From Scylla paramamosain (taxonomy: Eukaryota; Arthropoda; Malacostraca; Decapoda; Portunidae), in assembly GCF_035594125.1 (NCBI RefSeq), contig NC_087156.1, positions 22,399,497 through 22,463,496 on the forward strand: DNA of 64,000 bases, written 5' to 3'. Shown piece by piece: positions 1 through 33,144 of this stretch (within the stretch, counting starts at the first letter, position 1; each line of letters begins with the position of its first letter). The position numbers were made by a program, and so were the translations under genes. The notes under the pieces are model-generated. The model worked only from the letters and a program-made list of their open reading frames with translations. It ran no database searches and had not been told where the DNA came from.

Positions 1-67
<67 letters not shown>

Positions 68-491
68 TCTACTCATTTACACTTATGGCAACAAGTAGAA
101 GTGGATGGTAATTCCTGTGCCAGTCTGTGTGACCTTCAGTACGTATTGTACTGAAGCTGTCCATTATCATTCACCTCCTGCACTGCAGCATTTAAGAATC
201 ATCACTTTCCTTCCTCTCCTCTTTCCGGCAGTGTGATAACCCCTCGTGTTCAAGTCGTCTGTTTCTATCCTGCTTTAATAATAATGATAGACTACCCCGG
301 TTATTTTGAAGGTTAGAGTTGAAGTAATATACAGAAAAAAAAAAGAAGCGTTATTATTTTGCTCGTTCATTATATTTCGTTTACGTTCATTATAGTTCGT
401 TTACGTTCAACCTCATTTCTTTGTAAAGCATAGTTTATCTACAATTGTGACATCTAAAAACCGTGTATTTTTTAATGTATGCAGGGCCCAC

Positions 492-1361
<870 letters not shown>

Positions 1362-3421
1362 AAATACACACTATCTCCTAAATTTTAAAGCATACAAGGT
1401 TCACATGATCGGGAGTTGCGAAAAAGGATGTGGGTAGGGTGGCTCCAGCAAGATGACTCGTCACTCAGCAGTCATTTCCTGCCACAATATGACGTGTGTG
1501 ATACTCTGACTTTTGGTAGAATTACTCGATATAGCAGTCACACAAGTTAGAATTATATACAATGCTCCCCTCACAGCACGTGTTGTGTGCATGATCATTC
1601 TTGCAGACTTGCACCACGAATTGCAGCCACAGCGCTCGTTTCTGTACCTACATCGATCAGACGTCAAGATACAATCACAGTTTACACGTCTTGAATGATG
1701 AACCTGAACGGAAAAAAATGTAGTTGGTATTATCAAAACACCGTTAAATAATCTTTTATAACAAATACTCCGCATGCTCCACATGCTTGTAAATTGACAG
1801 CAGGTAAAATTGACATTAGTATTTGGATGGAATAATTAGTTTTCTTACATAACTCCGTAGTTTCATGTTAATAAAGAGATAACATGCACCCAATGAAAAA
1901 ATCGACAATATTCAGACCGGCTATATAGATTTCCACCGTATCGCGAAAATAAAGCTCACACAATCGGCTATTGATCCTGTGCAGTGTGACGTCACAGGCG
2001 AGATTCAAGGAGTTCAAGAAATAAGGCAAATAAAGTCTTTAGAAATCTTCCTTATATGTCACAGTGATGCCATTAAGGTGGCTTATATATATAGGAAAAA
2101 ATATATTAATATTTTCATTGTACGGAAATACGGTATGAGTGGTAAAATTAAACTGTATTTATTTAGAATCAAGAGGCGCATAAAGAGAATGTGTTCCAGC
2201 ACTGCGCGGCCACAGCCGGGGAAGGTCCGCCCGTCAGTCCTCGGTCGTTACTGCTGTCGTTGATATGAACACTGGCGTTATGATGATTTCCCGTTCACAA
2301 CATTAGTGGATCAGTGGTAAATAACTCAGTTTAGTAAACACTTCTCAGCTGTAGTAGTGATGACTCCCACAATATGCAACCCGAAAGTGTATGATGTATG
2401 ACTGCCGTAGGCGCCTTCATGAATCCCGATGTCTCTTGAATGTTTGGGCCACCGACAAGCAGAATTTGTACATTACTGCACATTTCGTATCGGGTAGCCT
2501 CGTAGCACGGCCAGTCTGTGGAGGTCTGGCGGGTGTAGCAGGGTGGGGTTAGTGTGGCGTCCTTGAACTGGCTGACATGATGGCCGTGATGTAAAGATTT
2601 TGCTGTTCTGTCATCCGGTATGGGTCCAGGAATTGTGTTTACTCCATAACTTATGTATTGCGAGATGTCCAAGGATTTTGTGTACTGATGAGTATTAATT
2701 CTAAATTTGGAGTGAGTGGTGGCGCAGTATTGAGCGGCGGCTGCTGTTAGCCTCGCGCCGGGCCTCGTCACCTGCTCACTCTCACTCTCTCCGCGGCGTG
2801 GCCAGCGACGGCCGCTCCTGCACTGCTTGGGGGAGGAAGTTTAGCTAAATATACGGATTTCCTCATGCTGACGTACTAGATTCGTTCATAACTGGAGTTT
2901 GCCTATGGCGAAAACCTGAATGAAAGTGACTAGCGGTATGAGGCGCCTGTGATGCTACTGTTCCTATCATGCAATGCCTTCGTTTCTCGAAGTGGCTTGA
3001 GCTGAACAGCTGTACTGACTGGCGAGTCATGGAAGCATATCGATATGGATGTGGTGAAGGAATGGCTGTTGTATAGGCAGGTTGGGACATTTTATTTTCT
3101 TGTGTCATCTGTAGTGTTAATTTAGTTACTTTCCTATCTATGTTCTTCCTTCAGATTGTGAAAGTAATTGATGGCGACATATTTATAGGTGCCAAGTCCC
3201 CCCTGCTGGCTAGCCTCGCGCGGCCCCTCCCATCATACCCTGTATTTCCTTAAATACCTACAGTTTTCTGTCAGTAACTCATATAATCATCGGCAAATAG
3301 TGATCACGAAAATATTGGTGATAATTAGTTTGCAATATCAATTTACGGTGGGAGTAACCGTGTCCATGACCGTCTAGACAAAGCGTTAGTGCTACGGTAT
3401 CGATTTGTTTACGGTTGCATT

Positions 3422-3520
<99 letters not shown>

Positions 3521-4083
3521 CAGTGACAAGAGAACGGATTTGAGTTAACAAAGATGACGGCATGCCATGAGAGGGCATAGATCTCCGAATATTAGTTATG
3601 GTGGAACGTTATAAAATACCGTGATAATGTTGACTAAAATAGAAGGTATGTGAGTACCGGAAATGGTAGAGATGTGATCAATAATTTTAAAGTAGCAAAT
3701 TTACATAATGATTTAATGTCTACGTTAGAACAAAGGAAGGTGGATATTCGACCTTGATTTTCTTATCAGTTCAAAACCCGCAGTGTTCTGATAACAGCGT
3801 AAGTGTTGATAAGTTTATTACGGTAAGCACCTCTGATTATTTCATTCCATGGCAACGAAAAAAAAAAAAAAACGAGAGCGGTGATTCAGTTGCAAGTTGG
3901 CTGGCCGGCTGGAGAGGAAAATGTTGGCACCTCGTCTTCGTCATGTATTAAGGCTACACATGTGCATAGATATTTTTATTTACTCTCACTCATTTTGGTT
4001 TCTATTGTAATGAATGTGAAAGGAGATAGATTCGTGACAAATTGAGCAAATATTCTTGTGGACGACTGTCAAGAGGCGAATAG

Positions 4084-4125
<42 letters not shown>

Positions 4126-4760
4126 CTTCACTTCCGCTGAATTTTATTGTAGTATTTTTGCTTGCCATACAATATTTTGTCATGATACATCTATTTCTAG
4201 ATACGTTTCTTTAATGTGCCGACCCGTGCTGTATGTGAGTGTTACTTATAGATGATGTAACAAATCTCATTGCTATATTAACCCACGTAATATTCATTGA
4301 ATTCGCAATAGCTTGAGTGTGTAAGGATGATGGTGGTGGGATGGGATACTTGAAAGACGAGGAAAAAAATAATAACATTAATGGTAAACGTCCAGAAAGA
4401 AAATCTTGTACGAGATTACTTTTCTAGTATTATTATGCAGTCTTCTAGCTGGGGTGGGGACTTTCTAGGAAGACTGCTTTGCTAGATGTGTAAAGACTCA
4501 TTAGTGTAATTGTTATGGAAGATAATAGCTGTACTGAGGACGTAATAATTAGTATTTATTTATTGTAGGAATGGTAGTATTGTACTTATTAATAATGATT
4601 ATATTCTAACTATTATTCCCTCTCAGCTACACCATCACTGTGTATACTGACAGAAGCTGTCATTCTAGTTAAGGAAATACTTATTTCAGAGAGAGAGGGG
4701 GGGGGACGGAGATTGTATGGTATGGACTTGATCACGCAGATGTTACAAAATTTATGACTA

Positions 4761-4763
<3 letters not shown>

Positions 4764-4827
<64 letters not shown>

Positions 4828-4845
4828 AGAATAATATTTTCGCAG
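4764..4845 (+). promoter_or_regulatory. CT-microsatellite polypyrimidine tract and splice acceptor of the first coding exon
   Basis: A pure (CT)n of about 62 nt is followed 18 nt later by a TTTTCGCAG acceptor ending at 4845, and the initiator ATG lies 7 nt further on. This implies an upstream non-coding exon that I could not locate. The microsatellite sits where a polypyrimidine tract would be. Confidence 0.5.
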
Positions 4846-4852
4846 TGATACA

Positions 4853-14681
<9,829 letters not shown>

Positions 14682-14997
14682 ACTGTGGGAAATACAACTA
14701 AAATGAAGTAATGATTCTCTAAAGTGAGGAGAAATTAATAGTGTACATAGGTATATAAGGAAGTGAAGGGAGAGGGAGTGAGCCATAGTGGCTGATCAAG
14801 TACAAAATGCAGTACTGTATCATGATATTTTGTGTCAGTGCTCAATAAGCAGGGTTGTAAATATGGCTTCTGCAGAATTTTGTACCACTTGAGATGGTCT
14901 CAATGCTGATTTTTGTCTGTCTGTTGGTGACTGACTTCATTTGCCTTTGTGCACATATGTGGCTGTTGGTTCCTTGTGCTTCATTAAACAGCTATTT

Positions 14998-17700
<2,703 letters not shown>

Positions 17701-18564
17701 TTATAATTTGTGTAGCCTACGCCGAGAGACGGCACCAGCGCTTTAAACAAAATGTATGAAAACTCATAACATCACGCATTCATAATGGTAGTGCGTGGAA
17801 GACCATATATTGGAGAGTTACAGGCATGTAGAAGAATTTCTTTTGTGAATTTGATGGATGGACCGAAGGGCGTAATCTGGAGCTAAACATAGCCAGGTAA
17901 ACAAGCAGGCGTGAGGGGCCGCCACCCCATGCTACGCTCGGCACTAGGCACTGGGAGTCTGAGCTGAGCTGTATTGCTGCCGAGTTGCTTCCTCTGAAGT
18001 CCTCTTCAGGAAGTCTGCTTTTGTTAACGAGGTTTGTCAATATATTTTCATTCAGCAGTCACAGGGACACAGTTTATACATACGAGTGATTACACGAAAT
18101 GCTTCGGGTTCGTAATCAGGATAGGACAAAGGACCTTATTGTGAAATGCTTTGTTCTTTCAAACTATTTCTAAAGGTTACAGAGATGATTAGTCGAGTTC
18201 TCATGAATGTTTTTTTTCTCAGTCATGATGCAGAATCCTTGTCATATCATCACTAGGATCGCGAAAACCTTTGAAAACGCCAATAATTTCTGCTAGAGCC
18301 TGTCAGATTTGTGAGACAATGGAATGTTCAACAATAGAAGTAATAGTTTAAGCTTGATGAAGAGAGAGAGAGAGAAAAAAAAAGGTATTGTATTCACAGG
18401 GTGGCAGATGACTGAAATAGACTCATTATGCTATCACGCTGAAGATTAGATGACAATGCTTAGGAATGCTAGGTGGATATAAGTATGTTTTTTATCTAGG
18501 GACTGCTATGTGTAGGCTTACTGGTATAAAGTATTGGCGTTTTGCAGCTTATGTGTGTGTTTGT

Positions 18565-18566
<2 letters not shown>

Positions 18567-18606
<40 letters not shown>

Positions 18607-19170
18607 ACGGGAGGGAATATGGCTTTGCCGATGCGGTGTGTGGTGTGTGAGTGGTGTCGGTCTTACTCAAAGATCGGCCACCATGAGTTTGAGGATCATT
18701 CTGAAACAATTCTGCACCGCACCTTCACTAATTTCAAAAGGCTTTAGTTGAAGTTACACGGATTTTTAAGGGTGTTTTTTATGTTTCTGGTGACAGACGA
18801 ACGACATTTCTACATTATTAACTGGAAAAGGCACTCTTGAGAACCCGGCTTATCATCTTTGTGGCCTTTGAAAATAGTCAGTCATGTCGAGGTTTGCTAG
18901 TTCACAGCCAGGCGTGGTAGATAACCATTATTACACGCTGTGGAGCTGGAGGTCCGCCCAACTTTTAAATATTTGTGGTGGCCTATGGTGCTCTTCTTCT
19001 TCTTCTTCTTCTTCTTCTTCTTCTTCTTCTTCTTCTTCTATTTATTTATTTTCTAGAATGTCATTTAGTGGGACTTTTTTCCTCTTCCTCCTCCTCCTCC
19101 TTCTCCTCCTCCTCCTCTTCTTCTTCTTCTTCTTCTTCTTCTTCTTCTTCTTCTTCGTCTTCTTCTTATC

Positions 19171-19217
<47 letters not shown>

Positions 19218-19250
19218 CTCCTCCTCCTCCTCCTCCTCCTCCTCCTCCTC
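18567..19250. repeat. (CA)n and pyrimidine-rich triplet arrays
   Basis: (CA)n at 18567-18607, (TTC)n at 18991-19039, then a block at 19080-19250 made in turn of CTC, TTC, TTG and CTC triplets. The homopolymer-like open frames are artefacts. Confidence 0.95.
18691..18873 (+). mobile_element. Partial copy of the TATTCTGAAA-ended MITE
   Basis: Clearly related to 30229-30485: both share the sequence around CTGAAAC, TTACACGG, TTTTTAAGGGT, ACATTTCTACATTATTA and CTCTTGAGAACCCGGCT in the same order. This copy lacks the right terminus. Confidence 0.75.
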
Positions 19251-19620
19251 TTTCACTTATGTTATTCGAAAGTGATATTCTTTAAGATGTTCTTTCTTTC
19301 CTTCATTTGTTTTCTTTATTATTGTTATTATTTTTTAATGTTACACTTACGAGGCATCTCCAAAGTAAAAAGATTGAATCATAAAGAAAACGTAAAGAAA
19401 AAAGATAAACTCAAGAATAGTAAACAGGAAGAGATTTGCGTATACTATCAGTGCTTGCTGGCCAACAGGAGGAAAACGAGAGAATTAGAAAGGAAAAAAG
19501 TTACGAAAAAGCCAAAATATATATTTAGATAAATTAGAGAGATGGAGGGACAAAAAGTGACTTTTGGAAGATTAGATTATAAGAATAGGATAGAGTGGTA
19601 AAGGTGAAGTAAATGGTGCA

Positions 19621-19624
<4 letters not shown>

Positions 19625-19696
<72 letters not shown>
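19625..19696. repeat. (GA)n microsatellite
   Basis: Pure GA dinucleotides. The surrounding 19251-20130 is AT-rich with no supported exon. Confidence 0.97.
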
Positions 19697-19698
<2 letters not shown>

Positions 19699-20365
19699 TG
19701 CACCAGAGTATAAATGGAGTGTGGTGTTGAAAAAAAAAAAGAGAGGTAGATGCAAATGTTAGGAAAACTTGCTAAATTAAGGTAAAGAAATATGAAAGAT
19801 GTAGGAAATAATCCATTCAAACTTTTTTTTCTACCTTCCTCTTCCTCCTCCTCCTCGTCCCTGCTGCTCTACTTTCTCAGGTATATGGATGAAAATTATT
19901 TAAACTCAGGGAATTTGTTGTACGTGTCCTGCATAGTCTTAGGTCACACTTAGAAAGGAGTGCACCGCCTGTTAAGTCCTCCAGGCCAATTACGCTGAAG
20001 CAACGGGGCAGCAGGCAGATCATCTACATGCAACTACATGCTACAGTGGCTGGCTGGAGTTTAGGATCTTAGCAGGACCCAACCCTAGTTAGCCTGACAG
20101 GGGATGTAGACTGATTCGAAAACATCAGTGCTGAAGTTTTTTTTTTTTTTTTTCAGTTGATCAGTTATGTCAAGAAAGAAAGCGTCACCATTTCAACTTA
20201 CAGAGGAATCTCGTCAAGTGAGGCGAAAGCAAATATTTGGGATACTTGTGTCTGCAACTTTGTACCCTCCAATGCCACCATTGGTACAGCACCCCCGCGG
20301 CCATCCAGGAGTTCACAGGTGCCTTATCCCGCAGGTACATACTGGAAGTGGGAACAGACGCAAGC

Positions 20366-22694
<2,329 letters not shown>

Positions 22695-23108
22695 CACACA
22701 ATGATATATACTGACTCGTGTATTGGTTGATTTCTGCGCGTCACAAACTCGGATAGACAAAAGCAATTCGTTCATTCCACTGCTTTAGAAATATTGAGTG
22801 GAAAGTGACGGCGGACAGTGGACCCATGGTGGCCTCCGTGGAGAGATTCGGGGCGTTGTGTGCCCTTGTGACTGCTGTGCATCTTTCTAGTTCTGCAGGA
22901 GGCCAAGAACCTTGACTCTGGTTACTGCAGTAATGTACATTATACAGTATACTTGAGGTCGTTGTTTGATAGTTTTAATAATGTTAGTTAAATGAGAAAA
23001 GTCTTTGTGGTGTGTTCTAGTCTGAGAAGGCAAGAAGTTACGTTCTCGGTGGCTGTCCGCACACAGGAGACAAGGCTAAGAAAGTAATAGGAAACATTCC
23101 CTGAAATG

Positions 23109-23238
23109 TTTATTCAGAGCGTAGTAATACATCGTTTGTAAACTACCCAGAGTAATGCATCTGAATAAGGAGAGTGTTTATCACCGGAAAATTTCCTGCT
23201 CGACATCACAGGTATTCATATTGTAAACATTCAATAAA
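23109..23238. terminator. Poly(A) signals of two convergent genes
   Basis: AATAAA on the plus strand at 23233-23238 would serve the membrane-protein gene. TTTATT at 23109-23114 reads AATAAA on the minus strand, about 190 nt past the GH20 stop. If both are used, the two transcripts overlap at their 3' ends by roughly 100 nt or more. Confidence 0.4.
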
Positions 23239-23303
23239 AGTCATAGAAAAACATCTTTCCTGTACTCAAGTATCTCTATCTGAGGTCAGTGTACGATTAG
23301 GAA

Positions 23304-26707
<3,404 letters not shown>

Positions 26708-26915
26708 CTTGACCTCAGCTATAAGGGATAATAAGAGGTATGAAATGCTATGCACACGATATTATGGCATGCTATGTATGCATTACGAACTAAAGTGTCC
26801 CAGAAAAAAAAAAAGGTACTTCAGTGAGTTATCAAGCCGTCTCAAGTCTCAAGGAAGTCTGTCTTCTTCCTCCACTGGCAAGGCTCCATCGGCTGGACCG
26901 GCCTTTACTACTCAC

Positions 26916-26970
26916 CACTGACGCCCCGTGCGACTGGTGCTCGTACAGTGCTCTGCAGCCTTCTTATACT
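26916..26970 (-). promoter_or_regulatory. TATA promoter and 5' non-coding exon of the GH20 gene
   Basis: Read on the minus strand, AGTATAAGAA (26961-26970) is a TATA box. About 30 nt downstream a short non-coding exon ends in a CAGTG/GTGAG donor at 26916/26915. A TTATAG acceptor sits just before the CAAG-ATG start of exon 1. The spacing fits a core promoter. The transcription start itself is inferred. Confidence 0.6.
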
Positions 26971-27166
26971 CGCTGGTTCTCTAGTGTCAGATGGAGACTT
27001 TTTGGAATATCACAGAACGCTTTTTTTTTTTCTTTCTTCCTTTTTTCACTTAATCTTGTAAGAGGTGCGTGAATATCAGAACAACATTTCTTTCCCATTT
27101 TAAAAGGAAACTGGAAATTAATTGAATCATATCATTGCAACGGTTATATGGCAATGGGTAGGATTA

Positions 27167-27170
<4 letters not shown>

Positions 27171-27236
<66 letters not shown>
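27171..27236. repeat. (GA)n microsatellite
   Basis: Pure GA array directly next to the tail side of the tRNA-like SINE. Confidence 0.97.
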
Positions 27237-27238
<2 letters not shown>

Positions 27239-27254
27239 ACCTCTCCTACCGAGA

Positions 27255-27330
27255 AACTACCGTGAACCATGATCTAACTCGCCGCCTCTAGACTGCAAGC
27301 CAAACACTCAACGGCCGAGCTACCCGGCCT
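27255..27330 (-). mobile_element. tRNA-derived SINE head
   Basis: On the minus strand the sequence starts GGCCGGGTAGCTCGG, a box-A-like pol III motif. It continues with an anticodon-arm-like GGCTTGCAGTCTAGAGG and a weak box-B-like GGTTCACGG about 50 nt later. The order and spacing match a tRNA head, but the T-arm is too degenerate for a functional tRNA. The flanking (GA)n could be the SINE's old tail. Confidence 0.45.
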
Positions 27331-27577
27331 CCTTTCCTTCCATGAAAAAAGTTATTGCGGAATGTTTCTATCTCTTCTAACGGGGAGCACGTCTGCCAGT
27401 CCAAGCATTCTAGCCATGCAGTACCGCAAACATGCACATATCGCCGCTTAGCAAGCGCCCAGCGACCATCGCCCTCCAACCACGGCTTGGACTTCCTATT
27501 CAGGTCATTCCTCTGTATTATGTAAGCCGATCTTGTTTGGTGGCTTGAGTGATCCTCCTTGTTTGGAACGCACTACC

Positions 27578-27689
<112 letters not shown>

Positions 27690-27711
27690 CGCGAGCGTGT
27701 AAAAATAAACA

Positions 27712-28003
27712 AATAACTGTTTGTTGACATCGAGGCTTTTCAACGGGATCACATTTACCTTATTTCAAAGATTGAATTACTGCCTTACACCTTGTGTCTC
27801 TCCTCCAAATATATAAAACTGAAATAGATATTTATAGAAACTACAAATTAGTAATAAACGGCAGCTTTTGCTATGTCTTTTAATTTTTGAAATCAAGTAA
27901 CTTTGAATTATTGTGCCACAACCGAAGCAATAATGAGTTCAAAATTTTGCTCGAAAACCGATTTATTCGAAAAGGGAGGCGTTCGGTAACCGATGTTCCA
28001 CTG
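27712..28003 (-). mobile_element. Truncated second copy of the Tigger-like MITE
   Basis: Reverse-complement match to 10736-11024 or so: shared blocks include AACGGGATCACATTTACC, CTTATTTCAA, CTCTCCTCCAAATATA and GCAATAATGAG. The preserved terminus GATGTTCCACTG is followed by TA at 28004-28005. The other end is lost next to the (TG)n. Confidence 0.75.
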
Positions 28004-29436
28004 TAAATCATTGAATAAATACTCGTAAATAAATAAAATAAAATTACTAGATAAATGGAATGAATAATATTAAATAAAAACTTTCCATAGACATCGATCT
28101 ACCTAACAATACACTCAGGTCATTGAAGATAAACCAAACAATTACTTTACTACGTGTACGAATGCAATGAAAACATTGAGAAATTCATTCTTGATGTTTC
28201 AAGTATAGTTCTGCATTTTGATGGTATTGTGATGATATGGCGCATGCTCAGATTTATGTAGTACCGAAATGTTCTGCGTCGCTTACGAGAGGATCTTATA
28301 CACCAGGCCGGGACGTGTTAGAACACGTCCTGGTCATTATGTGTCTCAGATCAAGTGTGTAAAAAAGAAGAAAAAGAAGAAAAATAAACAGAAAAAATAA
28401 TAAATAAATAAATAAATAAAATAAATAAATGAAATTAAAATAAACAAATAGAATGATAAATAAATAAATGAATAAATAAAGATTAATAATAATTAGATAA
28501 GGATACATTAGCCATAAATACGAAAACACCTAAATACAAATGTTGATTTAGAGGAAACACGTCTGTAATTTTACAAAACTGCTGCGATTAATTCTGAACA
28601 GTAATTTATTTTGCCGATTTAAATTCTAACTTATATGAATTTTAAGTAATTTTGATTAATGTATTTTACTGTGAAAATTAAGAGCACTGACAGAGGGATA
28701 AACAAATACAGGCGACCATATCTGTATGAAGTCCGTAACTGAGCAGCTGTCATCATTTCATAAGTGTCTGAAACTGAGCCAGCGTTTTAGACACGATCAT
28801 TCAAGCATTTTTCACTCACTGCCACGATCACATAATGCAGTAATGAACGTCAAAGGTGAAAAATAAAGCTGTATTGGTGCGGATAAGCAACACGTGCAGT
28901 ATATGTTACTTCAAGCATTTCTTACTGCTATGATCACATGATGCAGTAGTGGACATCAGAGGTGAAAAAAATGTAATTGTATTTGTTCGTATCAGTAACA
29001 CGTGCAATATATATTTTCTCCTCCTTCCCCATTAACTCCTGTATATAATAAAATTTTGATGAATTAAAATCCTATGAATCAGGTATGTTTTTTTTTTCTA
29101 TCCTCATTTGGGATAAGATTATCTGACTTTACGGCTGGTTTCTTAAAATCAGTGTGTCATGTAATGTGTATAGTAAAATTTTAGGTTTACAAGTCTCTAC
29201 TTCCATGCAACTCCGACTTACAATAGACTGTTTTATTAAGTGTTTTATTAAGTTTTAGGAAGCTGCCCGGATACTAAGAGTTAATGAGGTAGCGCCAACA
29301 ATCACGTCTTTCTTATTTATTTATGGAACAAGAGAGTGATGTACTTTTTATCTTGTGCTTAACTAGATTTCAGTTCTTTGATGATTTGCATAATACTGGA
29401 TGATTTAAAAGTACGTACAGCCTATTTATTAATTTA
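28004..29436. other. AT-rich gene-free interval
   Basis: No supported exon. An A-rich AAAT/AAAAT stretch occupies about 28370-28490. Two related segments around 28790-28870 and 28910-28990 (both with ATCACATAATGCAGTA-like sequence, GGTGAAAAA and AACACGTGCA) form an old tandem repeat of period about 120 bp. Confidence 0.5.
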
Positions 29437-29442
29437 TTGATC

Positions 29443-29445
<3 letters not shown>

Positions 29446-29529
<84 letters not shown>

Positions 29530-29538
29530 TGCTGTTGC

Positions 29539-29575
<37 letters not shown>

Positions 29576-29690
29576 GCTGCTGCTGCTGTTGCTGTTGTTG
29601 TTGTTTTTGTTGTTGCTGTTGCTGCTGTTATTATTGTTGTTATTGTTTTGTTGTTGTTATTATCTATTTATTAATTAATTAATTAATTTA
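29446..29690. repeat. TTA then TTG/TGC triplet array
   Basis: (TTA)n at 29446-29527 gives way to mixed TTG and TGC triplets to about 29650, then AATT units. Confidence 0.95.
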
Positions 29691-29944
29691 TTTATTACTA
29701 TTATTTCTTTTTGTCTATCCAAGATGCATTTCTCTCATACCACTCACTGTCAGCCGTGTCCCAACCTTCGCCGCCCGGGGGATCATGAAGGCTGGGGGGC
29801 GTGAGGCTGCTGTAGTGATGATGTTTTACGAAAAGGAATCAGATACACTGGTTTGGTTACGTCTTTCATTAACCTTTTTTTGTTTCTTTCTTCTCTCTAA
29901 CAGGAACATCCATCTTTTTAGCTAATTACCTGCTATGAAAACTA

Positions 29945-29947
<3 letters not shown>

Positions 29948-30023
<76 letters not shown>
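29948..30023. repeat. (GA)n microsatellite
   Basis: Pure GA array. Confidence 0.97.
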
Positions 30024-30025
<2 letters not shown>

Positions 30026-30228
30026 TTTGCCTGTTCATCTCGTTCGTACTTCTGTTTCATGACCAGACAAAGAAAGTATTCCCAGCCCTGGCTTCTCGTG
30101 CTTTCAGTCGGCTTTACGGACTCCTGCGCTCTGTCTCGCGGTCAGTCTCTCTGGTTGCGTAACACAGCGTGCCAGAGGAGCTCAAGAACGACCGGATCCG
30201 TGTATGACTGACACTAGTGCGGGTATCA

Positions 30229-30485
30229 GGACCATATTCTGAAACACATCTGCGCTGCACCTCCACTACATTCTTAAGATTCTACTTGAAATTACACGGG
30301 TTTTTTAAGGGTATTTTTTATTTTATTTTATTTTATTTATTTATTTTTTTTTGTGGTTCTAGTGACAGGTTAACAAAATTTCTACATTATTATCAGGAGA
30401 TACACTCTTGAGAACCCGGCTGATTATCTCTTTGTCCCTTGAAAATAGTCGTGGTGGGAGAGTAAAGCATTTCAGAATACAGGCC
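30229..30485. mobile_element. 257-bp MITE with TATTCTGAAA terminal repeats
   Basis: Left end GGACCATATTCTGAAAC and right end TTTCAGAATACAGGCC are inverted repeats of one another, sharing TATTCTGAAA plus the outer GG.CC. There is no coding capacity. A partial copy occurs at 18691-18873. The superfamily is not assigned because no clear target duplication is visible. Confidence 0.7.
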
Positions 30486-31091
30486 TTTGTCTTGGGTTAG
30501 TGGCGATGTGACGCGGTGAACTTCGAACCCGAGTGAGGCCCGGGGACAGGTTGCGATGCGGAAAGGCTCAGTATATCGTCGGCAGTGTGATTGACCTCTG
30601 TGGGGGCCAGTGGCGGTGTTGACAACCGGTTGCGTCAGGAAATCAGACCGTCCGAGTTGTTCTTCGTACCTGAGCCCGCCGGTGGTGACCCAAGAAGGTG
30701 AGCTCTTTAAATGTTCTTTGTGTGGTAGGTACTCCTCATAAGATATAGTTGTGATGTCAGTGAGGAGGACTGCAGGGCTGCGGGGCAAGTCCTCAAGGCC
30801 ACCGCTAGCAACTCGAAACGTACTGTGGAAATAATTTGTGCCTCAGGAAAGGTTGAGTAATAGTTTGGTGGATGTTTGCACACATGAGGAACTCCTGCCT
30901 CACGTACCCATGAGAGGGATGGGCATTCGTAAATAGCAATGATGTGTGCCAGAAAGATGGAGGAGCAGATGTGATAAGGCTTCTATCGGACGGCCTGAAG
31001 GCATATTGATTCGAAGCAGGCAGCGATGCTTCGAATAGCTCCCCTGTCACTGATCCCACCCTCAGGCCTCCTCATGATGCCCCCTCTCCTC

Positions 31092-31142
<51 letters not shown>

Positions 31143-32004
31143 CCCGACAGGTTTGGTGAGGTCATGTCCCTCAAGCGTGGCCACGAGGCATGGGATCTCA
31201 CTGTCGGGATGACGAGTGTGTGCATCCTACAAACTCAATAATGTCGTACTTTGAATGCATAAAGTTTGCCTGAGATTTTTCCTCAGAGGTGTTTGATGCG
31301 TCATGAAGTAGTGGTCATGAATCACGGTGAGACAACAAAGGAAGTGCGGTTAGTGGGAGAGAGAGAGAGGTGCGGTTAATGGACGGCCGGAAATGATGGG
31401 CCGGGACAGGTGAGGATGGGAAGGTTCTTGCATGGGTTGAAAGGCGCCGCAGGCTTGCATGGTGGTGGTTGCAGATGGGAGGGGGAGGCAGACGAGGGCG
31501 TGGTGTAAACAGAAGTAGCCGTGGGTCTCACGTGATCAAGGGCGATGCAATGTTACATGCTGAGGCACAGACCTGACAGTGTACCCTGTGAATGAGGCAC
31601 TAGTCACTGCCCTCTGCAAAGATAGGTTTTCCAGGCACGCCTTACTGTTAACTCATGTGTATGCATGATTCATATGAAAGAAAATTCTAAGCGAGAAGCC
31701 AGAAGTGTTCCTTTATTTACTCCTGCAGTTATGGTCCAGTTTTCCTCCTGGGTTGAGGTTCCTGCGTTGGAGGCACGTGAGAGGGCGCCTCGTGTAAGAG
31801 GCCAAACTCCGCCCCTCCGGCTGTTGCAGCTCGGTTGGCAACAGTGTTGCGTCAGTAGGTAACCTTCCGTACACACTCCAGTCCTGATGCACGCAGCGCC
31901 ACTCCAGGGTACGCGAGACGCAGGTTCAGTTGGGCCACATGTTCAGGGTGACTCTTTTAAGATTTGCGAGATTTGTGCCCCATGCCAAAGACATGTTGAC
32001 ACCC
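30486..32004. other. Gene-free interval
   Basis: Mixed unique sequence with one poly(C)-(CT)n at 31089-31139. A GGGTTCGAAGTTC-like pol III box occurs on the minus strand near 30520 without a partner box A, so no RNA gene is called. Confidence 0.45.
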
Positions 32005-32613
<609 letters not shown>

Positions 32614-33144
32614 AGAAAGGTAAACACACAGGTAAATAGATAGGTGTGTAGACGTAAAGAGATTGATAGTAGTTCCATAACTTGCGTACAAAGTAAGAAC
32701 ATAAGGAAAACTGCTGTAGGCCTACGGGTGGAGTCCCATTATAAAGCATATCTATTTACTTATGTAACCACCTGTTATCCTTATTTAAAAATTTGTCTAA
32801 TCATCTTTTAAAGCTCCCTGTTGACTCGACACTAACAAGCTGATCACTGAGTCTGTTCCAGTCATCTCCTCTTGGAAGACAACCTTGGCTGAAACGGCAT
32901 AAATGCGTAGCTGGGCTTCATGCATGCATAAATTGCAAATATTCCTTACCTACGTACAACTTATTACACATATAATGCTATTTCACTTTATTCTTGGCAT
33001 TGCGTTGGGCACCCCACCCCTTACATGCCCCGCACCCCGCAGCAAGAAGAAAGAAGAAAGTGAGGTTAAGCCTGACGCTGCTGCTTGAACGTGTGGGCGT
33101 CTGGGGCATCGAGTACAATGTGCCCGGCAACGAGACGGCGAAAG

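Noticed and set aside
2331..2771. 146-codon minus-strand frame
   Set aside because: No domain, no splice-consistent neighbours and no typical start context; left as unexplained flank.
28296..28529. 77-codon minus-strand frame rich in Phe, Leu and Tyr
   Set aside because: Translation of AAAT-type low-complexity DNA, not a membrane protein.
30393..30788. 131-codon minus-strand frame
   Set aside because: Its C-terminal third lies in the MITE at 30229-30485; no domain is seen in the rest.
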